Shown one piece after another: positions 55,102-63,746 of a stretch of DNA of 64,000 bases. This DNA comes from Salinisphaera sp. LB1 (GTDB lineage Bacteria > Pseudomonadota > Gammaproteobacteria > Nevskiales > Salinisphaeraceae). The translations under genes and the position numbers were made by a program. Below the pieces are notes generated by a model. It was not told the DNA's origin. It saw nothing but the letters and a program-made list of their open reading frames with translations, and made no database searches. How positions within the stretch are numbered: position 1 is the stretch's first letter; each line of letters begins with the position of its first letter. The stretch covers positions 2,356,001 to 2,420,000 of the forward strand of contig NZ_CP029488.1 in the NCBI RefSeq assembly GCF_003177035.1, given 5' to 3'.

Positions 55102-55608
55102 TCAGGCGCTCTTGCGGCGCGGCAAAACCCAGTTCGGCCGAGGGAAATGACAGGTATAGCCGTTCGGGAATTTCTCGAGATAATCCTGATGCTCGGGCTC
55201 GGCTTCCCAGAATTCGCCGGCCGGCTTGACCTCGGTCACGACACGGCCCGGCCACAGCCCCGAGGCTTCCACGTCGGCGATCGTATCCTCGGCGATCGCG
55301 CGTTGTTCGTCGTTCAGATAATAAATGCCCGAACGGTAGGATTCGCCGATATCGTTACCCTGGCGGTTGCGGGTGGTCGGGTCGTGAATCTGGAAGAAGA
55401 ATTCCAGCAACTCGCGGAAGCTGATGCGTTCGTCGTCGAACACGACTTCAATCGCTTCCGCATGATGGCCATGATTGCGATAGGTCGGATTCGCCATCTC
55501 ACCGCCGGAATAACCGACCCGCGTTGTCTGCACGCCGTCCTTCTGGCGAATCAGATCCTGCATGCCCCAGAAACAGCCGCCGGCCAGGATTGCACGTTGT
55601 TCGCTCAT
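55102..55608 (-). CDS. msrA: Cytosolic peptide-methionine (S)-S-oxide reductase MsrA
   Basis: A 168-residue MsrA without signal peptide. The active site is [10 protein letters not shown] (Cys12), with [34 protein letters not shown] and [14 protein letters not shown] following. The overlap with the upstream msrB stop (ATGA) shows a coupled pair. It is convergent with the exported MsrA gene (80-bp gap), so the two systems face each other. Low sequence similarity between the two MsrAs argues against a recent duplication. Confidence 0.95.
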   Translation of the reverse strand: MSEQRAILAGGCFWGMQDLIRQKDGVQTTRVGYSGGEMANPTYRNHGHHAEAIEVVFDDERISFRELLEFFFQIHDPTTRNRQGNDIGESYRSGIYYLNDEQRAIAEDTIADVEASGLWPGRVVTEVKPAGEFWEAEPEHQDYLEKFPNGYTCHFPRPNWVLPRRKSA

Positions 55609-56054
55609 CCGATGTCCTCCACCTGATCGATGTATTCGCCGTAGCCCGCGGCTTCCATTTCATCCTTCGGGATGAATTTCAGCGCCGCGGAGTTGATGCA
55701 GTAACGCAGCCCGCCGCGATCGGGTGGGCCGTCGGGAAAAACGTGCCCGAGATGGCTGTCCCCGTGCGCCGAGCGGACTTCGGTGCGACGCATGCCCAGC
55801 GAATTGTCGGTCAGCTCACTGACATGGGCGGTCTCGATCGGCTTGGTGAAACTCGGCCAGCCACAGCCCGACTCATACTTGTCCGAGGAGGCGAACAGGG
55901 GCTCGCCGGATACTACGTCGACGTAGATACCCGGTTGCTTGTTGTGCAGGTATTCCCCGGTGCCGGGGCGTTCGGTGCCGTTTTCCTGGGTGACGCGATA
56001 TTGCTCCGGCGTGAGCCGGGATACTGCGTCTTCGTTCCTGCTGTATTCCGCCAT
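55605..56054 (-). CDS. msrB: Cytosolic peptide-methionine (R)-S-oxide reductase MsrB
   Basis: A 149-residue MsrB of the zinc-free type: the positions of the four zinc cysteines are VDVVSG and RSAHGD. Catalytic Cys119 is in [12 protein letters not shown], and the resolving Cys64 is present in ESGCGWPSF. It is therefore the mirror image of the exported MsrB at 53648, which has zinc but no resolving Cys. Upstream spacer 56055-56147 holds the promoter region. It heads the msrB-msrA pair. Confidence 0.95.
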   Translation of the reverse strand: MAEYSRNEDAVSRLTPEQYRVTQENGTERPGTGEYLHNKQPGIYVDVVSGEPLFASSDKYESGCGWPSFTKPIETAHVSELTDNSLGMRRTEVRSAHGDSHLGHVFPDGPPDRGGLRYCINSAALKFIPKDEMEAAGYGEYIDQVEDIG

Positions 56055-56147
56055 GTCTGTTCCCGATTGACCGCCTATCCAGCCAAGAAAATGATGGCGC
56101 GGGTATCAAAATCAAGCCGGGCGCGCCGCGCCGGCTGCGGAATCGCC

Positions 56148-57185
56148 TCAAGCGCGTGTCTCGACCACGTGGTTGAGCGTGAGATGCTCGATCATCGGGT
56201 CGTCGGCGTTGGCTATGATTTCCGATTCGGCTATGACGTGGGCCCGGCCGGTGATCGTGTTACGCACCACATCATGCCCCTCGGCATGGTCGCGGGCCAC
56301 GAATTCGCCCACAAACCGCGTGTTGCGCAACGACACCGTTTCCAGACGGTCGCCCGGCTCGATTTCGCCGCGGTGGTTCATCAGCGCCAGACGCGCGGAG
56401 GTACCCGTGCCGGTCGTACTGCGGCAGATCACGCCCGGGTGCACGTAGGTTGCCGAACGCGAGCGGTAGAAGCCCCGGGCGGGATTGTCGACCGGGCCCA
56501 TGAAATGCAGGAACGGCAACGGCCCGACGTCGCCCAGGCTGTAGTGCGAGAACACGCGATCCGTGCGGATTGCCTCGACGATGGTATGCGCGGCCTCGGC
56601 CAGCCGGCGTTCCTCCGGCGCGACCAGCTCGAAGCCGAGTTCGGTCGCATCGACCAGCGCATAGAAGCCGCCGCTGTAGACCACGTGATAGGTGATTTCG
56701 CCGATGCCCGGCACATCGATGCGGGCGTCGTAGGTATCGATGTAGCTCGGCAGCCCCTGACAGGTGATCGCTTCCACCACGCCATCTTTCACCCGGGCCT
56801 CGATCTCCACCAGCCCGGCCGGCGCTTCCAGCGTGAAGTGTTGAATGCCCTCGACCTTTTCCACGATGCCGGATTCGAGTACCGCGGTGGCCGTGCAGAT
56901 GGTGTTGGAGCCCGAATAGATGGGATAACCCATCACTTCCATGATGATGTAGCCGGCGACCGCCCTGGAGTCGCTCGGCGGCACCAGCAGATCCACCGAC
57001 ATCTCCGGAATGCCGTAGGGCTCTTCCAGCAACAGGCGGCGCAGGTCGTCGGCTTCGTCGCGCAGATACACCATCTGGGCGCGCACGGTGTCGCCGGGCA
57101 GGTCGGGCACGCCGCCCGTGACGATGCGCGAGACATCGCCGCCGGCATGGGTATCCATCAGGCGAAGGGCGTATTGTCGGGACAT
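56148..57185 (-). CDS. Proline racemase/hydroxyproline epimerase family protein with altered active site
   Basis: A 345-residue protein of the proline racemase superfamily (DTHAGGDVSRIVTGG at the N-terminus, then the family ladder IYSGSNTICTATAVLESG). The first catalytic position is Ser91 in SGSNT, as in a known subgroup. The second catalytic Cys, which family members carry in PCGTGTS or PTGTGCS, is absent: the loop is RSTTGTGTSAR (residues 255-265) with Thr at both possible positions. Racemisation by two thiols is thus excluded. A dehydratase or another lyase reaction is possible. Its ATG overlaps the stop of the upstream quinone oxidoreductase-like gene by one base, so the two probably act together. 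Confidence 0.85.
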   Translation of the reverse strand: MSRQYALRLMDTHAGGDVSRIVTGGVPDLPGDTVRAQMVYLRDEADDLRRLLLEEPYGIPEMSVDLLVPPSDSRAVAGYIIMEVMGYPIYSGSNTICTATAVLESGIVEKVEGIQHFTLEAPAGLVEIEARVKDGVVEAITCQGLPSYIDTYDARIDVPGIGEITYHVVYSGGFYALVDATELGFELVAPEERRLAEAAHTIVEAIRTDRVFSHYSLGDVGPLPFLHFMGPVDNPARGFYRSRSATYVHPGVICRSTTGTGTSARLALMNHRGEIEPGDRLETVSLRNTRFVGEFVARDHAEGHDVVRNTITGRAHVIAESEIIANADDPMIEHLTLNHVVETRA

Positions 57186-58342
57186 CAGCTGTTCTCCAGG
57201 GCGTAGGGGGCGCCGTGCTCGGCCCACTGGGCATCGGGTACCACCACGATCTTGCCCAGGTAGTTCGAGCCGCGATGGGTGAAATAGCGTTCGCATTCGC
57301 GCAGCTGCGAGAGCTTGAATGCGGCATGCAGCACCGGTTTGAGTTCGCCGGCACGGATCCATTCGATCAGTTGCTCGGCTTCTTCGCGGGTACCGTGCGA
57401 TACGCCGAAGATATGCACCTGATAAAGATAGATCACGGTCCACATGATTTCGGTGACGTTGGACGCACTCGCGCCCGCGATCGACAGCCGTGGATAGGTC
57501 GAGCGCGCGTTCATGTCGAAGGTCATGGCCTCGATGAAACGCATGGTCGCCTCGCCGCCGACCAGATCCATGACGGCGTCGAACGGCACGCCGCCCGTGG
57601 CCTGGCGAACCTGGTCCGGGAAATCGTCCATGGCGCGCCGGTCGAAGACGTGTTCGGCGCCGAGTTCGAGCAGCGCATCCGCCTTTTCCGGCGTGGACAG
57701 GGCATAGGGAATGGCGCCGACGACGCGACACAGCTGAATCAGCGCCGTGCCCACGCCGCCGCTGGCACCGGTGACGAGTATGTGCTCGCCGGCCGATACG
57801 CTCGCGGCCGTCATCATGTGATAGGCCGTCTGATAGGAACACATGCCCATCGACGCCAGTTCGGCGTCGGACAGGTCAGCGTTGTCGACGGTGTGGAACT
57901 GGTCGGACGGCACGGCCACGTATTCGGCGAAGCCGCCGTCGGCGCCGTGGCCGTAATAGTCGGGCGTGAGATTGATATCGCGTCGGTCGTTGCCATAGAT
58001 ATTGAAATCGAGCAGCCCGCGCTCGCCCACGCGCGACGCGTCCACGCCTTCGCCCACTGCGGCGACCCGGCCGGCGATGTCCGCGCCCTGGATGCGCGGG
58101 AAAGTCAGCGTGGGCGCACCGCCGATGGCGAACGACGTCACGTCGCCCTTGTCCTTGGTCGGGTACAGCCCCTCGCGGGCCTTGCGGTCGGTATTGTTCT
58201 TGGCGGTGGCGGTCACCCGGACGAGCACCTCGCCCGGGCCCGGCTCAGGCACCGGCGTCTGTTTGTTGTACACGAGCTGATCGACGTCGCCGTGGCCAAC
58301 CAGCTGCATTGCAGCCATCTGGGTCGGAATCGATTCGGACAT
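57185..58342 (-). CDS. Zinc-free quinone oxidoreductase-like (medium-chain) dehydrogenase
   Basis: A 385-residue MDR protein. The NADPH loop is VTGASGGVGTALIQLCRVVG, and GADIAGRVAAVGEGV and DGGFAEYVAVPSDQFHTV mark the MDR fold. The catalytic and structural zinc cysteines of alcohol dehydrogenases are missing, which fits quinone oxidoreductase or enoyl reductase types. The N-terminal QLVGHGDVDQLVYNKQTPVP is typical. It is coupled (TGATG) to the proline-racemase-like gene, so it may oxidise or reduce the product of that enzyme. The substrate is unknown. Confidence 0.88.
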   Translation of the reverse strand: MSESIPTQMAAMQLVGHGDVDQLVYNKQTPVPEPGPGEVLVRVTATAKNNTDRKAREGLYPTKDKGDVTSFAIGGAPTLTFPRIQGADIAGRVAAVGEGVDASRVGERGLLDFNIYGNDRRDINLTPDYYGHGADGGFAEYVAVPSDQFHTVDNADLSDAELASMGMCSYQTAYHMMTAASVSAGEHILVTGASGGVGTALIQLCRVVGAIPYALSTPEKADALLELGAEHVFDRRAMDDFPDQVRQATGGVPFDAVMDLVGGEATMRFIEAMTFDMNARSTYPRLSIAGASASNVTEIMWTVIYLYQVHIFGVSHGTREEAEQLIEWIRAGELKPVLHAAFKLSQLRECERYFTHRGSNYLGKIVVVPDAQWAEHGAPYALENS

Positions 58343-58431
58343 GAGCGGGCTCCGGAGTCACAGTTGCGGCGCGCTGCCGCCATACGCCACCGCTTGCGAT
58401 GGTCTGTGGCAACAGCGCAGCCATGGAATGG

Positions 58432-58460
58432 TAGGGGCTGTTGCCATTTCATACGAGTCC
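58432..58460 (+). repeat. Diverged single end of the MITE-like repeat
   Basis: Twenty-nine bases starting TAGGGGCTGTTGCCATTTCA match the left end of the element at 48805-48833 in 25 of 29 positions. A nearby inverted GGCAACAGC at 58408-58416 pairs with its GCTGTTGCC. The second full end is not visible, so this is a partial or decayed copy. The remaining spacer (58343-58646) has no supported gene. Confidence 0.55.
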
Positions 58461-58646
58461 CCCGTTGCCGTCGCAAGACATGCCGGGCCAGCCGAGGCGC
58501 GCCGCATGGCATGATCTTGCCGGGCAAGCCATCGGCCCGGCAGCGCACCGCCTGCTTTCGCAGCGCCTCGGCGCGGGGTCCGAGGTCCGCGGGCACGCGT
58601 CGCAGCGTCGGCAGCCCCGGTCTGTCATGTAAGGGGAGTGGACGTC

Positions 58647-59216
58647 ATGAACTCATCGCATGCCGACTCAGCGCGTTGCGCCTGGGCGCGCAGTCATCCG
58701 CTGCTGGCGGCCTACCACGACGCCGAGTGGGGTGTACCCGAAACCGATCCGCGCGCCCTGTGGGAGAAGCTCATGCTGGACGGCTTCCAGGCCGGCCTGT
58801 CCTGGTTGACCATCTTGCGAAAACGGCAGGCGTTCCGACAGGCGTTCGCGGAATTCGATCCCGAGCGCGTCGCGCGCTTCGAATCGGCCGACATCGACCG
58901 GCTCATGGCCAACCCCGGCATCGTGCGTTCGCGGGCGAAAATCGAGGCCGTGATCGGCAATGCCCGCGCCTATCTTGCGATGCAGGCGGCCGGAGAAGAC
59001 TTCGCCGCGTTCGTATGGTCGTTCGTCGACCACCGGGTGCGGGTCGGCGACGGTCGCCACGTGCCCACCGAGACCGAGCGCTCGCGTGCACTGACCGCGG
59101 CGCTGAAAAAACGCGGCTTCAAGTATGTCGGGCCGACCATCGTCTATGCCTGGATGCAGGCGACGGGACTGGTCAACGATCACGCCCTCAGCTGTTTCAG
59201 GCGCGATCAGGTCTGA
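58647..59216 (+). CDS. tag: DNA-3-methyladenine glycosylase I (Tag)
   Basis: A 189-residue glycosylase. The zinc snap ligands Cys11 (RCAWA), His24 (YHDAEWG), His179 and Cys183 (NDHALSCF) keep the exact E. coli spacing (13 and 4). The 3mA pocket is in EKLMLDGFQAGLSWLTILRK. It removes 3-methyladenine from alkylated DNA. The ATG at 58647 is preferred over the GTG at 58638 because AAGGGGAG lies nine bases upstream of the former but would touch the latter. Confidence 0.96.
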   Translation: MNSSHADSARCAWARSHPLLAAYHDAEWGVPETDPRALWEKLMLDGFQAGLSWLTILRKRQAFRQAFAEFDPERVARFESADIDRLMANPGIVRSRAKIEAVIGNARAYLAMQAAGEDFAAFVWSFVDHRVRVGDGRHVPTETERSRALTAALKKRGFKYVGPTIVYAWMQATGLVNDHALSCFRRDQV

Positions 59217-59561
59217 GAACCTGGCCCGTCGAGCAGAACCGTCGAGGTGCGCGAGCGCGGCTTCATCGGCGCAAATAGCCCGGCTACGGACGACGTTCCG
59301 GGTCTGCGGCGCGAATCTTTTTGAGCCGGCTGTGGCGCATGCGGCGCCGAAAACCGGCAGGGAAGAGGACCGGGCCGCTTCGGCAAATAGCTGTATTATC
59401 AAGCTATTAAATGGTAGCGCCTATCGTAGACCCGGTTGGAATGAATTCAAGCTATCGAAGACATTAAACTTTAGTCGCAGAAAACACCTTGCAAACGACG
59501 GTTTCGGCTGCAGACTGTCCTCCGTACGACGAAAGTCTTAGTCGATAACGAGGTCAAAATC
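59217..59561. other. AT-richer spacer upstream of the small exported repeat protein
   Basis: A 345-bp gap with no gene. Its 3' half is clearly AT-richer than the surroundings and contains a perfect 7-bp inverted repeat (AATAGCT at 59386-59392 and AGCTATT at 59402-59408), a candidate operator. The promoter of the downstream gene should be here. I see no RNA gene. Confidence 0.45.
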
Positions 59562-59885
59562 ATGACGCATCGAAACCTGTTTAGCAGCATCGCCCTCACC
59601 GCCAGCGCGGTCGTGATCGGTCTGGCCAGCGCCAATGCAGACGCTCACGCCGTTGCCGGCAATTATCAGGATCATAAGCTGCCTAGCGCCACTCGGCACA
59701 CGGCCAACGTTCACCACGACCGTACACATGCCCACTATGCACGTGTCGCCCAAGCGAACCGACATGTCGAAGCGGGCAACTATCAGGATCACGTGGTCTC
59801 GCATGCCACGCGCCGCAACATCGAGCAGGTCAAGAGCCGCAATGGCATGACCAAACACGAAGTCGCGATGTCGGACGACCGCTGA
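59562..59885 (+). CDS. Small exported protein with GNYQDH repeats
   Basis: A 107-residue protein with a signal peptide (IALTASAVVIGLASANADA). The mature part contains two copies of a ~15-residue unit, AGNYQDHKLPSATRH and AGNYQDHVVSHATRR, about 40 residues apart and separated by a His-rich stretch (VHHDRTHAHYARVAQ). No cysteine is present. I do not recognise a family. The many His residues suggest metal binding or pH response. It is followed by a strong terminator, so it is monocistronic. Confidence 0.75.
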   Translation: MTHRNLFSSIALTASAVVIGLASANADAHAVAGNYQDHKLPSATRHTANVHHDRTHAHYARVAQANRHVEAGNYQDHVVSHATRRNIEQVKSRNGMTKHEVAMSDDR

Positions 59886-59926
59886 TCGTTCAATCAAAAT
59901 CGACGATGAGTCCATGAATCATCAGG

Positions 59927-59956
59927 AGCCCGGCCGCTAGCGGTCGGGCTTTTTTT
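59927..59956 (+). terminator. Rho-independent terminator after the GNYQDH protein gene
   Basis: A stem of about ten pairs (AGCCCGGCCG with CGGTCGGGCT, one G-U pair) and a small CTAG-like loop, followed by seven T residues. It lies 42 bases after the stop. Confidence 0.92.
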
Positions 59957-60159
59957 GTCGCCGACGACCGCCGGTGCCGTGTGTGCAGAGTATTCGGGGA
60001 AACGAACGGCGGCCCCACGGTTGTTTGCGCGCCGCGGGCCCCGCACTCTTCGCCCGCGTTGTTCGCCAAACGGCGCATTGAATGCGTTGCGTGGGCGTGC
60101 GAATTTCCAGTGAGGTCCGCGCGGGCAGCCGCTGGCGCTGTCCGGGAAAGGAGCAGGCG

Positions 60160-60384
60160 ATGCAGGGATTCAATGACCGGCCGGAGTTGCAGTCGCTGCG
60201 GCGTGTGGCTGCTCCCGACGCATCGCTGACGCGCGAGACTGCGGTCAGGACGGCGCGGCTGATGCATGTCGCGCGGCCGCGGGTGGTGGGAATCGGTGGC
60301 GACATCCGGCCGCCGGGCGCACGTCGCTGGGTGTCGGGCCTGGCCGATGGCGGCGATGCGTTCGATGCCATTGGTTCGCAATGA
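60160..60384 (+). CDS. Possible small ORF (74 codons) before the phosphotransferase gene
   Basis: Within an otherwise empty 408-bp spacer (59957-60364) an ATG at 60160 is preceded by AAAGGAG at six bases, a good ribosome binding site. The frame runs to 60384 and overlaps the next gene by 20 bases. The product (MQGFNDRPELQSLRRVAAPD...) is Arg-rich with no domain I recognise. It could be a leader or coupling ORF, or chance. Confidence 0.25.
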   Translation: MQGFNDRPELQSLRRVAAPDASLTRETAVRTARLMHVARPRVVGIGGDIRPPGARRWVSGLADGGDAFDAIGSQ

Positions 60385-61465
60385 AAACCGGGGTGGGCCA
60401 CGGCCGGAGCTGATCGAAGTCGGCGCCGGTCGAGGTTTCGATGTCGATGCCCTTGCACGTTATCTCGCCGCTTGCGGTCTGGATTACGGCGAGCTGGTGG
60501 TGCGACAGTTCTCGTGTGCGCAATCCAACCCGACCTTCGTGGTCGATTCCGGTTACGGGGCGCGGGCTGCACGATTCGTATTACGCAAGAGCACGGCGGT
60601 GCAGGCGCCGGTCGCGGCGTATGGGCTGGCGCGTGAGTATCGCGTGATGCAGGCGCTGGCCGGCGTGGCGGCGGTGCCGGTGCCCGCAGTGCATGCGTTC
60701 TGTGCCGACGAGTCGGTGCTCGGCACGCCGTTCTACATCATGGATTATGTGGCCGGCCGGGCGCCTGCCGATCCCCGGCTCGAGAACCTGGCGCGTGCCG
60801 AGCGCGGCGCCGTATACACGGGCATGATCGATGCGCTGGCGGCATTGCATAATGTCGATGTCCACGCCGTGGGCCTGTCGGCGTTCGGTTGTGCCCGCGG
60901 CTATCTGGCACGCCGGGTCGCCGCGTGGCGACGACAGTACGCGCAGACGGCGGCCGATCCGGATCCGGCCATGGCCGCGCTTGCGGACTGGCTGGAGCAC
61001 AACCTGCCCGTGGACGCCGTGCCCACGATCACGCACGGCGACTATCGCCTGGCGAATCTGATGCTGGCCGAGGAGGGCGCCGAGCTGGTCGCCATACTGG
61101 ATTGGGAGTCGGCCACGCTGGGGCATCCTGTCGCCGATCTGGCCTATGCCTGTCTGCCGTATTACCTGCCGGCGGACATCGATGTCCTGCCCGGCATCTC
61201 GGGGCTCGATCTGGTGGCGTGGGGCATCCCCGATGAATCGGAGCTACTGCGGCGTTATCGTGGTGCGCGCGCATTGGCAGCGATCGAACAATGGCCGGCG
61301 TTCATCGCCTTTGCCTTGTTCGGCATCGCGGCCTTCGCGCAGGCCGGGCAGGCCCGCGCGCCGGGCGGTCCCCATGGCGACCAGGCCGCGCGTGTGGCCC
61401 GTCAGGTCGGTGAACTGGCCGAGCTCGGCTGGCAGATGGCCCGTTATCACGACACCGCCTGCTGA
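60365..61465 (+). CDS. Phosphotransferase family protein (aminoglycoside phosphotransferase fold, ACAD10/11-like)
   Basis: A 366-residue kinase-fold protein. The N-lobe (FVLRKSTAVQAP, then AREYRVMQAL) carries the nucleotide-contact lysine. The catalytic loop is THGDYRLANLML and the metal-binding Asp is in AILDWESATLGHPVADLAY. Members of this group phosphorylate hydroxyacyl-CoA in ACAD10/11-like beta-oxidation variants. True aminoglycoside resistance is unlikely. No acyl-CoA dehydrogenase gene is nearby, which leaves the substrate open. The ATG at 60365 gives the usual length. Confidence 0.88.
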   Translation: MPLVRNENRGGPRPELIEVGAGRGFDVDALARYLAACGLDYGELVVRQFSCAQSNPTFVVDSGYGARAARFVLRKSTAVQAPVAAYGLAREYRVMQALAGVAAVPVPAVHAFCADESVLGTPFYIMDYVAGRAPADPRLENLARAERGAVYTGMIDALAALHNVDVHAVGLSAFGCARGYLARRVAAWRRQYAQTAADPDPAMAALADWLEHNLPVDAVPTITHGDYRLANLMLAEEGAELVAILDWESATLGHPVADLAYACLPYYLPADIDVLPGISGLDLVAWGIPDESELLRRYRGARALAAIEQWPAFIAFALFGIAAFAQAGQARAPGGPHGDQAARVARQVGELAELGWQMARYHDTAC

Positions 61466-61598
61466 CCGCCGCGCGCGTTTGGCCGCAGGGGGCTGACGCG
61501 GGTGCGGTGCATCGTGCGAAACGGCCATACTGCGCCGCGGCTTGCCAGGCACGAAGGATTACTCGAAATGCCGGGCGCCGGGTTGTGCTAACTGGTAT

Positions 61599-63017
61599 CT
61601 AGCCCGAAGGCTGGGTAAAGCGATCGTTGAGGCGTCGCACCATGGCTTCCTGCTTGTCGCGAATCCTGGCCACGCGGCGCCGGGCGAAGAGGTGCCAGCC
61701 CTTGGGTTGCAGGCTGAAAAGGCCGCGCCACCAGCGGGTATTGCGCCGGAAGGCGCGCCGCAGGTCGAGGCTGAAGGCCTGTTGCGAGGCCGGATCGATC
61801 CGGCGCGCGATCTGCTTCGCCGCCAGTGAGCGGCTGGCGAAATGCAGTGCACCGAGCAGCACCGCAACGGCCGCCACGATCAGCCAGCCGCTGATGGTGT
61901 TGCCGAATACGCGATCGACCACGCCCATGGCCACGCCATGCGCCCAGATCAAGGCGGCGACGCAGGCCAGCACGATCGGCAACAGCAACAGGCTGTCGTA
62001 GAGCAGCGCGCGCTGGCGCCAGTGCCGCAGATAGCCTTTGAGCCGGCCGACGCCGGCCTCTCCGGCCAGTGTATCGGCCGCGCCGGTCATTAGTTCCACC
62101 ACGCGATAGGCGCGGTCGACTTCGACGCCTTTCATGCGCCGATGAATCTCGGCGATGTCGGCATCCTTTTTGGCTTTAAAGCGAGCCGCGAGCGATTCGT
62201 CCGGGATGGCCTCGGCCGCGTCCTCGTCGTAGATACGCAGGAATCGTCCGGCGGTAAGCCCCGCCGACGCCAGCGCCCGCTGCCAGGCGGCGACCACGTC
62301 TTCGGGGTTGTCTTCGCTGGCGGTGGTATCGATCTGGTTCAGCACGAACAGGAACTTGCTCGCGTCGTCGCGGTTGATGGTGTCCGAGACCAGATGCTGC
62401 AAGGTATCGCGCATGGCACCGGGCTCGGGATGGCGCGCGTCGAAGAACACCAGCACCAGGTCCGACAGGTCGATGATGCGATCGGTGATCTGCAGCGTCG
62501 CCGAGCGTTGGCTGTCGGCGTCGAAACCGGGCGAATCGAGCAGGATCTTGCCGCGGATCTGCTCGGAATTGCAGGTCTTGAGCTGTAGATAATTGTTGAT
62601 GCGCCGTCCTTCGCCGGCCGCGACATCCTCGATGTCGCCGCTGATCCGGTAGAAGGGAAAGCGCAGATCCGCATCCAGCGCCGAGCCGGGCAGGGTGCGC
62701 GGCTCTTTGTCCTCGCTGTAGCAGATTACCGAGAAACGATCGTCGACCGCCTGGTTGCCGGTGCGTTGCAGGGTGGTGCCGAGATAACTGTTGATGAAGC
62801 TCGACTTGCCGGCCGAGAAGGTGCCCAGCAGTGAAACCACGGGCCACCACGGCACGCGCCGGGTGAAACTCTCGCTCGGCGCCAGCAGCCCCATGCGATG
62901 CGCGATGCGATCGAGCCGGCGGAACTCCGCCAGCGGCTCGAGCAAAAGCGGGTTCTCGCGTTTGAGATGGGTTTCGAGCGAATCGGTACGCGTGGCGTGT
63001 TTCGAGGATTGACTCAT
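61599..63017 (-). CDS. Dynamin-like membrane GTPase
   Basis: A 472-residue protein with a large GTPase domain. G1 is LLGTFSAGKSSFIN (Lys71, Ser72), G3 is LLDSPGFDADSQ (Asp161) and G4 is LNQID (Asn227-Asp230). A helical region follows, then two membrane helices close together (LLLLPIVLACVAALIWAHG, ISGWLIVAAVAVLLGALHF) and a basic, Trp-rich tail. The paddle-like two-helix insertion recalls bacterial dynamins that remodel or protect membranes. I chose the ATG at 63017 (AGGGGGC upstream). It stands alone on its strand with no dynamin partner gene. Confidence 0.85.
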   Translation of the reverse strand: MSQSSKHATRTDSLETHLKRENPLLLEPLAEFRRLDRIAHRMGLLAPSESFTRRVPWWPVVSLLGTFSAGKSSFINSYLGTTLQRTGNQAVDDRFSVICYSEDKEPRTLPGSALDADLRFPFYRISGDIEDVAAGEGRRINNYLQLKTCNSEQIRGKILLDSPGFDADSQRSATLQITDRIIDLSDLVLVFFDARHPEPGAMRDTLQHLVSDTINRDDASKFLFVLNQIDTTASEDNPEDVVAAWQRALASAGLTAGRFLRIYDEDAAEAIPDESLAARFKAKKDADIAEIHRRMKGVEVDRAYRVVELMTGAADTLAGEAGVGRLKGYLRHWRQRALLYDSLLLLPIVLACVAALIWAHGVAMGVVDRVFGNTISGWLIVAAVAVLLGALHFASRSLAAKQIARRIDPASQQAFSLDLRRAFRRNTRWWRGLFSLQPKGWHLFARRRVARIRDKQEAMVRRLNDRFTQPSG

Positions 63018-63235
63018 AAGCCCCCTGAGGCTGACATGCACCGGCGCAGCGCGCCGCGACTTTCATCATAGTATGCCAGCGGCCGCGTCTGTTTCGCGGT
63101 GGCGCCGGCCGCTTGCCTCCCAGGCAAGCCAAGGCTCATGCACGATCAAGCGCCCGGCCGTGGACGGCCTGGGGCGCAACGCCTGATGACGCGAATCTGC
63201 GCCGAAATATGCGATCAGTTTTCTTCAGTCGGGGT

Positions 63236-63517
63236 CTAGCGCGTCGATGTGCCGTCGCCGGCGTTATCGTTGTCGTTGCCAGGGCGCGGCGATGTCGCGC
63301 TGTCGTGTTCCGGATGCTTGACCACAGGGGACTGCCCCTTGTAGCCGCCGGCGGAATCCTTTTTCACCGGTGACTGCACGTCATAGCCGTGCTTCTTGGC
63401 CTCGTAGCCGCCCGCTGCACCTGCCGCGGCGCCGGCTGCCAGAACACAGCCCTGGAGCGAGGCGCCGAGCATGACAATGGCGGCGGCCAGGGCGGAGGAA
63501 TGCAGTACTCGTTTCAT
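63236..63517 (-). CDS. Small lipoprotein with glycine zipper and QSPV repeats
   Basis: A 93-residue protein with lipobox SLQGC (Cys24). The first mature residues AAGAAAGAAGGYEA form a short Gly/Ala zipper. Two QSPV units follow (VQSPVKKD, GQSPVVKHP), then a hydrophilic Asp/Asn/Thr-rich tail (GNDNDNAGDGTSTR). Such proteins are common, uncharacterised envelope lipoproteins. The ATG at 63517 starts the typical MKRVLHSSALAAA. The spacer between it and the dynamin gene (63018-63235) holds no recognised element. Confidence 0.8.
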   Translation of the reverse strand: MKRVLHSSALAAAIVMLGASLQGCVLAAGAAAGAAGGYEAKKHGYDVQSPVKKDSAGGYKGQSPVVKHPEHDSATSPRPGNDNDNAGDGTSTR

Positions 63518-63746
63518 GACAATCGACCGGTTCGGCTTGTGGCAACGAGTATAGGCGGCGCGGATGAATATCGGCAGAACCAAGTGTAGCTCGGCCACGG
63601 GCCACGGGTCAGATACGCGGCGCGGTGTGGAACGGCAATGCGACCCGAGGCAGTCCGATTTCGGTAATCCGAAACGACGCGCCCGGATGATCCGGGGGGC
63701 CTGGCAGTAGTACACTGCCCGCCTTTGCATTCTGCAGCGATTTATC

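Noticed and set aside
57215-59278. 687-codon plus-strand open frame spanning the MDR gene, a spacer and tag
   Set aside because: It runs antisense to one real gene and out of frame through another (tag). Such spanning frames are typical of high GC content.
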